DNA of 64,000 nt from Alphaproteobacteria bacterium (GCA_013289265.1 JABDAH010000003.1:34549-98548), one strand, 5' to 3'. Counted from the first letter of the stretch, positions 34,302-44,065 are shown. Numbers and translations: made by a program. Notes: a model not told the origin generated them from the letters alone.

Positions 34302-36002
34302 ATGTTTAAAATCTCCCCCTTCAAAAAACCTCGTTCGCGCATTGGGGCTCTTGGTTTTACCCTTATCGAACTTGCAATCGTCCTTGGTGTGGCCGGTGTT
34401 TTATTCGGCGGCTTGTGGCGATTGATGTCTGGCGGCAACCAGCAGCTGCGCGACCAATCAGCGGCTAGTTCTCAAGTGCAAATTATCAACGCGGTAAAAG
34501 CTTTTCTGGCATCGCCTGAGGGGCAAGCGTTTATGACAGCGAACAATACTGGCTGCGGAAATGTTAACTGTCCTGTTACTTCCCCACCCACATCTTTTTA
34601 TCTACCTTTGCCTTCGGTTGGTGCGGGCACGCCCAACTGTAGTACTGATACCAATTTAGCGGGTATGAATGCTGCAACTCCGGGATCGCCGAATGCATCA
34701 ACAAAATGGTGCCAACTACTACCTCCGGGTTTCTCAACCGCTACTGCAAACTCTTATGGCCAAACTTTTGATACCGTCTCAGGCACAACCGGATTACATG
34801 GCATTCGTATTCTGAGAGATAGCACAGTGGCAGGCACTGCGCCCGTCACTTATTCGTTTACCGTGGCGACACTTGGGGGCGACATTATTCCTGATTCATC
34901 AGGTGGCCGTATTTCTGCATCCATCGGTGGTGATGGCGGATTCATATACGCTAATTCCGTGTGCGATGCGCAAACGGGGACTGGGACTCCACTTAAATCC
35001 GGCTGCGGTTCTTATGGAACATGGGCCGTTGACATTACGACTTATGGTTATGGTGCAGCCCCTAATGGTGGCTATGTTTTCTCACGCACCTACGTTGCCC
35101 CAGAGCAAAGCGCTGGCCTGAACTGGCTGGCCCGTAACCACATAACAGGGGACAATAGTTTTACCTACAATACGATGAGTACGGCTTTATATTTAAACAA
35201 CCAGGATCTTAATATGGGTCCGTATGCTGCAACGCCTCCTACAACTGGTGCCACTAATATTAATATGGCGGGCGCTAAACTTAATATGCAGTCCAGTGGT
35301 GGCTCCATCAATATGGCAGGTAGTCCGTTGAACATGAATGGGGGTTCCATAGTTGTTGGCGGTGGCCCTGGTGGCATTACGATGAACAACGCACCTATCG
35401 ACATGGGCGGTGGCACCTTTAACCTGAATGCCGGCACGATCAATTTAGCTAACGGTACAATTTCGGGACTAGCCACGACGAACGGTGTCAGATTTTCAGG
35501 CGATACAAGTGGCGCTACCGCAAACCCAATTCTGAAAATATTAGATAATGCCGCCACTTTCTGCGCTGACCCAACCTTTGCGGCTTGCCAAGCCAGCTTG
35601 CATGTCCAAGGGACTTTAAACGTTACGGATATCCTGAACGCCAAGAGTTTATATGCGCAAGGATTTCTCTATCAATCTGACCGCCGTCTAAAGAAGAATA
35701 TTGAACCTTTGTCACCTTTGGATTCTTTAGAAAAAGTGCTCAAGCTTCAGCCCGTCTCTTTTACTTTTAAATCAGATAATACGGATAGCCTCGGCGTTAT
35801 TGCTCAGGATATCGAGAAAATTTACCCGGTGCTTGTCACCAAAGGCGACGGGATGAAATCTGTCAATTATATGGGCATTGTCGCGCCCCTGATTGGCGCG
35901 GTTCAGGAACTCAAAAAAGAAAATGATGAGTTACGTCAGCAACTGACCACTCAACAGGAACGTCTGGAGAAACTCGAAGCTACGCGTTCGAAAGACAAAT
36001 AG
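34302..36002 (+). CDS. Prepilin-like protein with beta-repeat region and C-terminal S74 intramolecular chaperone
   Basis: 566 residues. The N-terminus is a type IV prepilin signal: basic leader, Gly18, then FTLIELAIVLG with Glu at +5 and a hydrophobic helix. The middle has many Asn-Met-Gly repeats (about 300-395: NMAGAKLNM, NMAGSPLNM, NMNGGSIVV, NMNNAPIDMGG) that suggest a stacked beta structure as in tail fibres. The C-terminus, from Ser459 in SDRRLKKNI, is a peptidase S74 chaperone domain with GVIAQDIEKIYPVLV and a coiled-coil tail; S74 domains cut themselves off before this Ser after trimer folding. It may be a pilus-tip adhesin analogous to R64 PilV. Confidence 0.88.
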   Translation: MFKISPFKKPRSRIGALGFTLIELAIVLGVAGVLFGGLWRLMSGGNQQLRDQSAASSQVQIINAVKAFLASPEGQAFMTANNTGCGNVNCPVTSPPTSFYLPLPSVGAGTPNCSTDTNLAGMNAATPGSPNASTKWCQLLPPGFSTATANSYGQTFDTVSGTTGLHGIRILRDSTVAGTAPVTYSFTVATLGGDIIPDSSGGRISASIGGDGGFIYANSVCDAQTGTGTPLKSGCGSYGTWAVDITTYGYGAAPNGGYVFSRTYVAPEQSAGLNWLARNHITGDNSFTYNTMSTALYLNNQDLNMGPYAATPPTTGATNINMAGAKLNMQSSGGSINMAGSPLNMNGGSIVVGGGPGGITMNNAPIDMGGGTFNLNAGTINLANGTISGLATTNGVRFSGDTSGATANPILKILDNAATFCADPTFAACQASLHVQGTLNVTDILNAKSLYAQGFLYQSDRRLKKNIEPLSPLDSLEKVLKLQPVSFTFKSDNTDSLGVIAQDIEKIYPVLVTKGDGMKSVNYMGIVAPLIGAVQELKKENDELRQQLTTQQERLEKLEATRSKDK

Positions 36003-36004
36003 TC

Positions 36005-36421
36005 TTACATCGAGACAAGCATACAGCGGAAGATGCAGACGTCATCCGTCTTGTGAACAACGCAGCATTGCGGCGAAAGTTCTGCAGAACCTGGAGCCGT
36101 AGTAGAAGCTAAAGCATGTGAATTGGTTGTCAGGCAACCATTCCTATCCAAGCCATAATGATCATTAAAAAACTCGGTGATGGACGCATAACCAAATTGT
36201 TCGTGCATGCAAGCATTGCCGGCAACTGCGTAATCAGCCGAAGAAGTATTGGCGCTGCTTTCGGGGCAAGCAACAGAAGTAGAACAAAAAGCCTTGCCAA
36301 AAACATGGCCTGCTGTCCCGTTATTACCTGCAGCTCCGCCGCCTTGGCTGGCTGGCATAGCAGCCATCGCAGGCACGGCCAACAGTGTCATTCCAAGAAC
36401 GGCGACGGCCAGAAAACGCAT
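36005..36421 (-). CDS. Small exported Cys-rich protein, unknown
   Basis: 138 residues with a signal peptide (cleavage after AMA). The mature protein has nine cysteines, including a CC pair near the C-terminus, suggesting disulfides. No family recognised. It is convergent with the S74 prepilin gene, with stops 3 bp apart. Confidence 0.6.
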   Translation of the reverse strand: MRFLAVAVLGMTLLAVPAMAAMPASQGGGAAGNNGTAGHVFGKAFCSTSVACPESSANTSSADYAVAGNACMHEQFGYASITEFFNDHYGLDRNGCLTTNSHALASTTAPGSAELSPQCCVVHKTDDVCIFRCMLVSM

Positions 36422-36537
36422 GGGTAACTCCCGGAAAGTGTAATAAGGTGCTTTATGTATAAGCTTGTGCCCGTAAACTGGGCAAGGTGCAATTTTAGCC
36501 TTTAATCCTTAAATTCTTGTTTGGAAAAGCCCTCTTC

Positions 36538-37548
36538 ATGCCGCCAGCCCGCAAAAAACCTAAAACACCCGCCCCGCCCCGCCCCCAAATCCTGCAGGTC
36601 ACAATTACCGAAGCTATGGCAGGCCAGCGCGTTGATAAGGCTTTAACGCTGCTGCTGGAGGAACAAATTCCGGCCCTGTCCCGCGTCAGGCTGCAGTCTT
36701 TAGTGGCGCAGGGCGAGGTCAGCCTAAACGGCAAACCGGTCAAGGATGCCAGCCACAAGGCAAAGCTTGGCGATAGCTATACAGTCACTATCCCGCCAGC
36801 AACCGCCGCTGAGCCGGAAGCGCAGGATATCGATCTGAACATTGTTTTTGAGGACAAAGATCTGCTGGTCATCAACAAGCCCGCAGGCATGGTCGTGCAT
36901 CCTGCCCCCGGTAACCGTGACCAGACTTTGGTCAACGCATTGCTTGCGCATTGCGGCAAGAGTCTGAGCGGCATCGGCGGCGTGGCGCGCCCCGGCATCG
37001 TCCACCGTCTGGACAAGGACACCAGTGGTTTGATGGTCGTCGCCAAAAATGATCTCGCGCACCAGGCGCTCACCGCACAATTTGCCGACCGCAGCCTTAG
37101 CCGCACCTATCAGACTATTGTCTGGGGCGAACCCGTTCCGCTGGTCGGCAGTATCGAAGGCACGATCGGCCGCCATCCGCGCGACCGCGTTAAAATGGCG
37201 GTGACCGGTAAAGGCAAACCCGCACTGACACATTACAAGGTTCTGGAAAGTTTTAATGGCCTGACCAGTCTGGTGGAATGCAAGCTTTCGACCGGACGCA
37301 CACATCAGATCCGCGTGCATTTGTCTTACATCAAACATCCTGTCGTTGGCGACGCGGTTTACGGCGGTGGGCGCAACCGCCCCGGCGAGGACGCCAAGAA
37401 AATTCAAAAATTCCCGCGTCAGGCTTTGCATGCTATGCAGCTGCAATTCATCCACCCGCGCAGTGAAAAAGTGATGCAATTTAATGCCCCATTGCCGCGC
37501 GATATGGCGGATTTGCTGAGGTCCCTGCGCCGCCTGAAAGCGAAATAA
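36538..37548 (+). CDS. rluD: Ribosomal large subunit pseudouridine synthase RluD-type
   Basis: 336 residues from the ATG at 36538; an in-frame TTG lies at 36517. An N-terminal S4 RNA-binding domain (about 12-75) is followed by the RluA-family catalytic domain with GIVHRLDKDTSGLMVVAK (catalytic Asp) and STGRTHQIRVHL. It modifies uridines in 23S rRNA; RluD versus RluC cannot be fully separated by eye. It precedes rpoH, a common alphaproteobacterial arrangement. Confidence 0.9.
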   Translation: MPPARKKPKTPAPPRPQILQVTITEAMAGQRVDKALTLLLEEQIPALSRVRLQSLVAQGEVSLNGKPVKDASHKAKLGDSYTVTIPPATAAEPEAQDIDLNIVFEDKDLLVINKPAGMVVHPAPGNRDQTLVNALLAHCGKSLSGIGGVARPGIVHRLDKDTSGLMVVAKNDLAHQALTAQFADRSLSRTYQTIVWGEPVPLVGSIEGTIGRHPRDRVKMAVTGKGKPALTHYKVLESFNGLTSLVECKLSTGRTHQIRVHLSYIKHPVVGDAVYGGGRNRPGEDAKKIQKFPRQALHAMQLQFIHPRSEKVMQFNAPLPRDMADLLRSLRRLKAK

Positions 37549-37612
37549 TTAGCTATTTCAGCGACTTATTCAGAGTCACATTCTCGCCGCATATCATGCT
37601 AAAGATAGCTTT

Positions 37613-38515
37613 ATGAGCGTTCCCATGCGTACCCTCCCAGCCCTGAAGGGCGAAGGTAATCTCGCCCTCTATCTGCGCGAGATTAAAAAATTTCCCATGC
37701 TCGAAAAGGACGAGGAATATATCCTCGCCAAATCGTGGAAAGAGCATAACGACCTCGATGCCGCGCACAGGCTTGTCACCAGCCATCTGCGCCTTGTCGC
37801 CAAAATTGCCATGGGCTACCGCGGTTACGGCCTGCCGCTCGCTGACCTGATTGCCGAAGGCAATGTCGGCATGATGCAGGCAGTTAAACGTTTCGATCCG
37901 GAACGCGGCTTTCGCCTCGCCACTTACGCCATGTGGTGGATCAGGGCCTCCATTCAGGAATATATTTTGCACTCCTGGTCGCTGGTGAAAATCGGCACCA
38001 CGGCAGCGCAGAAAAAACTGTTTTTCAACTTGCGCCGCCTGAAGGGCCAGATGAAAGCAATCGACGACGGCGATCTTTCCGCCGAGCAGGTCAGCGATAT
38101 CTCGCAGCGCCTCGATGTGCCGGAAGAAGAAGTCATCAATATGAACCGCCGCATGCTGGGCGGTGGTGATCAGTCGCTAAACGCGCCCGTGCGCGGCGAT
38201 GACGAAGGCGGCAGTGAATGGCAGGACTGGCTGGTCGATAAAAGCGAAGGCGCCGATGTCGTACTGGGCGCAGCGCAGGAAACCGATAAGCGTCACCGCC
38301 TCCTGACCCGCGCCATGCAAGGCCTCAGCCCGCGCGAGCGCAATATCATCGAGGCCCGCAGGCTGGAAGAAAACCCGGCGACACTGGAAGATCTGTCGCA
38401 ACGTTTTGGGGTCAGCCGCGAGCGCATCCGCCAGATCGAAGTCCGCGCCTTTGAAAAACTTCAGAAAAACATCAAGCAGGCCGCCGAAAAAGAAGGCCTC
38501 CTGATCGAAGGCTAG
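37613..38515 (+). CDS. rpoH: RNA polymerase sigma-32 factor RpoH
   Basis: 300 residues. Region 2 (LVTSHLRLVAKIAMGYRGYGLPLADLIAEGNVG and YAMWWIRASIQEYIL), the RpoH box QKKLFFNLR, and region 4 (LSPRERNIIEARRL, VSRERIRQIEVRA) are intact. It directs heat-shock transcription. Located 64 bp after rluD. Confidence 0.97.
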   Translation: MSVPMRTLPALKGEGNLALYLREIKKFPMLEKDEEYILAKSWKEHNDLDAAHRLVTSHLRLVAKIAMGYRGYGLPLADLIAEGNVGMMQAVKRFDPERGFRLATYAMWWIRASIQEYILHSWSLVKIGTTAAQKKLFFNLRRLKGQMKAIDDGDLSAEQVSDISQRLDVPEEEVINMNRRMLGGGDQSLNAPVRGDDEGGSEWQDWLVDKSEGADVVLGAAQETDKRHRLLTRAMQGLSPRERNIIEARRLEENPATLEDLSQRFGVSRERIRQIEVRAFEKLQKNIKQAAEKEGLLIEG

Positions 38516-38643
38516 GTTTCCTTACCAAGCAAATTAAATAACTTGTTTGGTTAACTGGCGCGCAATTAATAAGCCATTTGCCTTTAATCCAAATATCTTT
38601 CTATAAGTGATTTATATTAGGTCATTGGTTTGAGTTGAAAAAA

Positions 38644-39804
38644 ATGCCGTCTAATTTTGAACGATTAATATTGAACCCAGCAGATTTGCTCTGGAGTTTG
38701 ACAACTGATGATAAAGGTATCTGCACTCAACTTCTGCTGCAGTTTGAACAGGAACTTACCAAATGCGGCGTAACTACTGATGAACGTGTTCACAAGCTTG
38801 AAGAGGCCTTGTGCATTGCATTTGACAGTGTCCGTAAAAGAAAAGCTCATAATGAATCCGGCCAAAGGTCAGTAGCAGAATTAAGATCTGAACTTCTTGG
38901 CCGCATCCTCGGTATTGCGGCCCATAGCCCAACTTCGCTGGTACGCGACCACATCATCAACCAACCAGACTTCGTGCAAGAACTAGACGCTAGGCAAAAA
39001 GAAAATATCTGCAAATTAGTGGTTATTTGTCTTCAGGATAATAACGGAAAGCCACAGAACGATAGAGCACTAAAGGCGGCGCAGATACTGGCGCATACGT
39101 TGCCGCAATTCATGATTCTTTCACGTGGTGCAGTTGTTCCCCAACAAATTAAAGGGATTGGCAAACAGGTCGCTATTATTGGAGAAGTGGCTGCTGCTAC
39201 TCGTAAATCGCCAGAAACTTTCCAGGTTATTCTAGGGTATCTGGTAGAGACGGGTGCAGTTAAAGACCCAAATGTATACATTCAGGCAGCGTTGTCCGAG
39301 ACAGAAGGCGTACTTTCTGTACCCCACACAAAGATTTTGTACGAATGCTTTGCCAAAGGCCCCAAAACTGAACAGTCAATCGCGCTGGCGAATATAATTC
39401 ATACTCAAAAACTCACGGAAAACCAGAAGCAGTTATTTAATCGCTTTTTAGATGGCTTAAAACTAGAGGGACAAGAGGAGCCTCTCGATTCAGACTCCCA
39501 TGATCGAGTCGCACATAATATGGGTCAAGGCATCATCGATTCAAACACCCTTACAAGAATTCAGCTTCTGGAAAAGATTTATCATCCCTTGCTTAAGTTT
39601 AGACTTATTGATGCAAAAAAGCTAAGCGCCGCGCGCCGAAACATCCTAGGGGGAATGACTTGGATGATCGACCTCAAAACGCGCGCCAAAGCAAAAGATG
39701 ACTTTAAACGCGGATGGAAACAAACAACAACAAGGGTCCCATCCGTTAGAAAGATATTTGGCCCTATAGGTACGGCGAAAAGATTTTTGGGTTTGCGCCA
39801 GTAA
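38644..39804 (+). CDS. Helical cytoplasmic protein, unknown
   Basis: 386 residues from the ATG at 38644; an in-frame TTG lies 9 bp upstream. No signal peptide or membrane span. It is predicted mostly helical, possibly with HEAT- or TPR-like packing around 130-330, and has a basic C-terminus. No family recognised. The A/T-richer codon use and A/T-rich upstream region differ slightly from rpoH, so it may be an acquired gene (weak inference). Confidence 0.62.
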   Translation: MPSNFERLILNPADLLWSLTTDDKGICTQLLLQFEQELTKCGVTTDERVHKLEEALCIAFDSVRKRKAHNESGQRSVAELRSELLGRILGIAAHSPTSLVRDHIINQPDFVQELDARQKENICKLVVICLQDNNGKPQNDRALKAAQILAHTLPQFMILSRGAVVPQQIKGIGKQVAIIGEVAAATRKSPETFQVILGYLVETGAVKDPNVYIQAALSETEGVLSVPHTKILYECFAKGPKTEQSIALANIIHTQKLTENQKQLFNRFLDGLKLEGQEEPLDSDSHDRVAHNMGQGIIDSNTLTRIQLLEKIYHPLLKFRLIDAKKLSAARRNILGGMTWMIDLKTRAKAKDDFKRGWKQTTTRVPSVRKIFGPIGTAKRFLGLRQ

Positions 39805-39810
39805 TTCCTA

Positions 39811-40326
39811 TCATTCACCCTTGATGATCTTATCCAGCGGTTTTGTCGTGGCCACATCCGGACCCCAACTGCTTTTCAGCTGCTCCAGATTATGCCGCAG
39901 GATTTTGAGCCGCGCTTCGGCCTGGTTTAACGTCAGCGACGCCATCATCGGCGGCACGGCAAAAACGATCAGCTGGCCGATACCTGCTGACCCCAGAATA
40001 ACCAGCCAATTATTGGGCTCGCGCAAAATATGAACCGCGTTTTCCATCGTCTGGCCCTTGACCCAAAGATCGATAATAAAAGGCGTAAGACCCGCGCAAT
40101 TCATGGCACCGATAGAAGCGGTTGATGATTTCTGCGGATCGGTATCGATGATAAGCCAGATAAAAGTAGGCATGATACCCACCAACACCAACGTTAGCGT
40201 CGGCATAATAAAGGGCGCGGCCATGGCAAAAAGGATAACGATAAGAAAGAAGCCAATCTTGCCGCCTTTCTTTTTGGGCGGTGCGGCAGCGGCAGCAGGT
40301 GCTTTATCTGTTTTTGCGGTTGCCAT
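39811..40326 (-). CDS. Inner-membrane protein paired with the pseudokinase
   Basis: 171 residues. A basic Lys/Ala/Pro N-terminus, two hydrophobic segments at about 25-60, another at about 103-125, and a charged C-terminal helix. No family recognised. It starts immediately after the stop of the pseudokinase gene, so the two form an operon and may form a membrane complex. Confidence 0.65.
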   Translation of the reverse strand: MATAKTDKAPAAAAAPPKKKGGKIGFFLIVILFAMAAPFIMPTLTLVLVGIMPTFIWLIIDTDPQKSSTASIGAMNCAGLTPFIIDLWVKGQTMENAVHILREPNNWLVILGSAGIGQLIVFAVPPMMASLTLNQAEARLKILRHNLEQLKSSWGPDVATTKPLDKIIKGE

Positions 40327-42372
40327 CTATCCCATCAAACTTCCTGAAATGCCTTGCCATATTGCGCGCAATATCGCCAGCATTACAAAAACAATCGCAA
40401 GATAGCTGCTAAGACTGGCGGCCATCGGTTTGCCGGTATTGCGAATGACGGCATCGCGGTGCGCCAGTTTGTTTTCCAGATGCGCAATTTCCTTCATGAT
40501 ATTGAGGTAAAGCATGCGCGCCGCGCGGAACTGCTGCTGGTCCTGCTCGATACGGTTGGGGTCATCGACCAAACGCGACAGGGCTGTCAGATCGCCGCGG
40601 GTTGCCGTTTCGCGCAGCAGATTTTGTAATTTGTCACGCAAAGCCTTGCCCAGAAAACGATGCACGAGGGGTTCCAGCAGCGGCGACAGCCATTGCCCAA
40701 TGCCGGGCAACGCGTCAGGGCCATAACGATTTTGCAATCCGCTGTAGAGTGTCAGAAGCGCGGAAGCGCGCTTGGTTCCGTCCTGGCTTGAAAGCGCAGA
40801 GAAAGCGCCGTCGCTACGCCGGTCACGCACCGCCAGAAAGGCGGCGATGTGCCGGTCCATCGGTTCGTGGGGCCTGTTGCCTGAAGTAGCTACGCGTTCC
40901 AGCGCCGGTAACAAATTTTTGGCGGTCATGACATACTGCGCCCGCAAAAAGGGGCTGAGGCAGGGCAAGCCGTCATTCAATTCGTAAATGACGCGTTCGA
41001 CGCCATTGCCAAGGCTGCTTTTTTCGATGATGCCGCTCATCCGTTCATATTGCTGCGCAAGCGGCACCAGCTCGACCTTCGCGTCCTTCTGCATTTCGAC
41101 CCACAGGGTCACGAGCTTGTTGGAAATAATTTCAGACAAAGCCTGAAGATGGTTACCCGTCAGCGAAGCATCCACCAGCATGTCGGCGATGCCTGCAGGC
41201 ATTAACGACAGTCCCCGGTAACGGATAGGCCCCTGTGGATCGAGCGCGATGCAGCAACGGGTCACCAGCTGGTCTTCGTAATTGGTTATTTTGCCGCCTT
41301 CTTCCTTTAAATCAGTTTTTACTTCTTCCAGCGCGGCGGCGCGGTCATCATCGCCCAGGGCGCGTCGAATCCATTTATCCAGCCCACCACTTTCAACCAT
41401 CTGGGCGGCGGCGGCTACATTGGCGGCCATGGCCGCAGCCAAAGGCCGGACCTGCCAATATTCTTTTCCTTCAAAATCAATGTGACGTGCAGCGCGACGT
41501 CCGACGTCGCTGTTTTTTGGCGTCAGGCGGCGTCCATGCGTCCATTGTTCAAGGTCTGTAGGACTCCAGCGCTGGCGCGCATCATCGCTTAGTAAGCCGC
41601 GAAATAATTCAACATGCGAAGCGGATATACGGCGATTGCCGATCAGGGCATTAAAAGTGCCTTTATCGATCTTCATATTAACGATGGCTTCATCGTCCAA
41701 ACCCTGCAGGGGATTTTGGCCCAGCACCAGCATGGCAATCGTCACGCCAAGCGCGTAACAATCGTCCAGATGGCTGCCAACGCCACGACCGCGCGGCTGG
41801 CTCATGGCGCGTTCAATCGGTTCAAACAATGCCGGCTGGCCAAAGCCGGCGGAAGCCGACATGCATTCCCCCAGTTGCGGCGCAGTGGCGCTTCCCATAC
41901 GCCAGAAAATATTCGTTGGCCTGATGGCATTATGCACCATGCCGGTCCGTGCCAGCTCCACTAACGCACCAATGAGAGGGAAAACGAAATAATGGTTGAT
42001 GGCGTCTTCACTCATGCTCAGCATCGGCTGATCGATGTGCTGCACCATGCGCGGCGCTGTTGGACGCTGGAAAGCAAAGGCGTAGTAATGCGTATCGTCT
42101 TGGGGCCAGTGCACGACACCACTATCGAGCAGACGCAAAATGGAAGGGTGATTGACACTGCGCATGGAGGTAACAGCATCGACGCGCGGCATGACGCCGG
42201 CGTTACAGAGAATGGCCATGACATCTGACGCTGCATCGCCTTTAATATGGGCGCCGTAGGCCGCACCGCCGACACTATTGAGGTCGGGCAAGGGCGAGCC
42301 CGGCAGGATCTCAGCGCGATTGCCGAAAGCTATGCCGCCAGCGGGTGAAGTCTTTGGATCGGGAAAAGCCAT
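40327..42372 (-). CDS. Membrane-anchored protein kinase-like protein (pseudokinase)
   Basis: 681 residues. The N-terminal 270 residues have kinase-fold landmarks: MVHNAIRPTNIFWR at 145-158 corresponds to the HRDxKPxN loop, and DDCYALGVTIAMLVLGQNPL to the helix F region. But the catalytic Asp is Ala (HNA), no VAIK-type Lys is visible, and DFG is not recognisable, so phosphotransfer is unlikely. A long helical middle follows, then one C-terminal transmembrane segment (about 658-676) that would leave the kinase domain in the cytoplasm. Operon with the small membrane protein after it and rpoN before it. Confidence 0.78.
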   Translation of the reverse strand: MAFPDPKTSPAGGIAFGNRAEILPGSPLPDLNSVGGAAYGAHIKGDAASDVMAILCNAGVMPRVDAVTSMRSVNHPSILRLLDSGVVHWPQDDTHYYAFAFQRPTAPRMVQHIDQPMLSMSEDAINHYFVFPLIGALVELARTGMVHNAIRPTNIFWRMGSATAPQLGECMSASAGFGQPALFEPIERAMSQPRGRGVGSHLDDCYALGVTIAMLVLGQNPLQGLDDEAIVNMKIDKGTFNALIGNRRISASHVELFRGLLSDDARQRWSPTDLEQWTHGRRLTPKNSDVGRRAARHIDFEGKEYWQVRPLAAAMAANVAAAAQMVESGGLDKWIRRALGDDDRAAALEEVKTDLKEEGGKITNYEDQLVTRCCIALDPQGPIRYRGLSLMPAGIADMLVDASLTGNHLQALSEIISNKLVTLWVEMQKDAKVELVPLAQQYERMSGIIEKSSLGNGVERVIYELNDGLPCLSPFLRAQYVMTAKNLLPALERVATSGNRPHEPMDRHIAAFLAVRDRRSDGAFSALSSQDGTKRASALLTLYSGLQNRYGPDALPGIGQWLSPLLEPLVHRFLGKALRDKLQNLLRETATRGDLTALSRLVDDPNRIEQDQQQFRAARMLYLNIMKEIAHLENKLAHRDAVIRNTGKPMAASLSSYLAIVFVMLAILRAIWQGISGSLMG

Positions 42373-42494
42373 TGAGAAAGGCCAAATCGAAAGTGAAGAA
42401 GCAGAATTTACGCGAAAACAGACTGCGAAGCTAGCCTACCTTGAATGCCTGGGGTCTATTTAGAATCTTTTGATGCCAGGCTGCAAAAGATTCT

Positions 42495-43985
42495 CTACCC
42501 CATAAATCGTCGACGCCTCTGGGCCGAGGAGGCAATATGCATGGCTTCCCGGTATTTTGCCACTGTGCGCCGCGCGATATCGATGCCTTCTTTGCGCAGG
42601 ATTTCGGTAATGCGGTCATCGGACAGGATTTCGTCAGCTGTTTCAGCCTCAATTAAAGTGCGGATATGGTTACGCACCGCCTCCGACGACACCGTTTCCC
42701 CCCCATCCGACCTGCCAAGAGCCGTAGTGAAGAAATATTTCAACTCAAACAGGCCGCGCGGCGTTGCGATATATTTATGCTGGGTGACCCGGCTGACGGT
42801 GGATTCATGCATTTCCACAACGCCTGCGATATCGCGCAAGATCAATGGCTTTAGATGCTGCACACCGTGGACGAAGAACTTGTCCTGTTGCCGTACAATT
42901 TCTGTCGCAACTTTCAAGATCGTGGTCGCGCGCTGGTTAAGGGCCTTGACCAGCCAGTTCGCCTGTTGCCAACGTTCACTGAGATATTCTTTGTCTGTTT
43001 TGGTGCGGGCTGAGGACTGCACCTTGGCGTAATAACGTTCATTGGCCAGTACTCGCGGCAGGTTCTCACTGTTCAATTCGACATGCCACCCGCCACCCGG
43101 CAAAGGCCTCAGGATAACGTCCGGCACTATAGGCGGCGCGACATCGGCTGTAAAAGTCTGGGCAGGTTTGGGGTCGAGCCGTTTGATTTCATCAATCATA
43201 CCCGTCAGATCTTCTGCATCGACACCGCAAAGTTTCATAAGGGCATTACGTTCGCGTTTGGCTAACAAATCCAGATGCTTCAATAGAGTTTGCATCGCGG
43301 GATCAAGACGGTTTTTTTCGCGCAGTTGCAACGCCAGGCATTCCTGCAGAGACCGTGCAAAAATACCGGGTGGATCAAAACGTTGTAGCTGGCCGATAAC
43401 ATTTTCAAAATTTTTGGGGTCGGCGCCTAGCTGCGCCCGCACAAGGTCAAGGTCGGCAGGCAAATAGCCCGCTTCATCGAGCAATTCGATCAGGGCGGCA
43501 GCGATCAGGCGGTCACCAGGGTCAAGGATATCCACCTGAATCTGTCCGAGCAAATGGTCGCGCAAGCTCGGTTTCTCGGCAACATTCTGTGCTGCAGAAA
43601 ATTCATCGTCATCGAAGCTGTTATTATGGGAAGAAGTGCCAAAACTTTCTTCACCTGAAAACCCGTCTTGCGCCCAGACATCTTCTGTTTCAGTGGGTGC
43701 CGTCTCCACTTCCTTGCCGGAGAGCGGTGCAGGATCGCTGTCATTGCCGGAGGGGACGGCTATTTCAGGTTCGGTCGCAACATGTTCTCTAAGGGCGGGA
43801 TCTGATACGCCCGCGTCTGTATCGGAATCGGGTCGTTCCAGAAGCGGATTTTGTTCCACTTCCTGTTCGACAAATTCGCTGAGTTCCTGATTGGACATCT
43901 GCAACAGCTTGATCGCCTGCTGCAATTGCGGCGTCATCACCAGAGTTTGCGACTGTCGTATATCGAGGCGTTGCGAGAGAACCAT
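42495..43985 (-). CDS. rpoN: RNA polymerase sigma-54 factor RpoN
   Basis: 496 residues. The N-terminal region I (LDIRQSQTLVMTPQLQQAIKLLQMSN) binds activators. The acidic region II is followed by the core-binding domain, the helix-turn-helix (LILRDIAGVVEMHESTVSRV) and the RpoN box ARRTVAKYRE near the end. It serves promoters such as the two found upstream of flagellin and flgE in this window. Confidence 0.97.
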   Translation of the reverse strand: MVLSQRLDIRQSQTLVMTPQLQQAIKLLQMSNQELSEFVEQEVEQNPLLERPDSDTDAGVSDPALREHVATEPEIAVPSGNDSDPAPLSGKEVETAPTETEDVWAQDGFSGEESFGTSSHNNSFDDDEFSAAQNVAEKPSLRDHLLGQIQVDILDPGDRLIAAALIELLDEAGYLPADLDLVRAQLGADPKNFENVIGQLQRFDPPGIFARSLQECLALQLREKNRLDPAMQTLLKHLDLLAKRERNALMKLCGVDAEDLTGMIDEIKRLDPKPAQTFTADVAPPIVPDVILRPLPGGGWHVELNSENLPRVLANERYYAKVQSSARTKTDKEYLSERWQQANWLVKALNQRATTILKVATEIVRQQDKFFVHGVQHLKPLILRDIAGVVEMHESTVSRVTQHKYIATPRGLFELKYFFTTALGRSDGGETVSSEAVRNHIRTLIEAETADEILSDDRITEILRKEGIDIARRTVAKYREAMHIASSAQRRRRFMG

Positions 43986-44022
43986 GCCTCACAGAATAAG
44001 CCTCGAAAGTTAATGGATTATT

Positions 44023-44040
44023 GCCAAACGAAAATTTGGC
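44023..44040. other. Hairpin upstream of rpoN
   Basis: GCCAAA (44023-44028) and TTTGGC (44035-44040) pair across a 6-nt loop in the 80-bp gap between the gene at 44066 and rpoN. On the plus strand ATTTTAATT follows. It could be a weak terminator or an operator for rpoN. Confidence 0.35.
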
Positions 44041-44065
44041 ATTTTAATTGCATGTAATTTATAGG

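Noticed and set aside
35220..35460. Repeated NMxG/AATATG units in the prepilin-S74 gene considered as a DNA repeat array
   Set aside because: The period is irregular and follows the reading frame, so it is a protein repeat rather than a CRISPR or satellite.
42445..43032. Plus-strand ORF of 195 codons over the rpoN end
   Set aside because: Antisense to the conserved RpoN box and helix-turn-helix.
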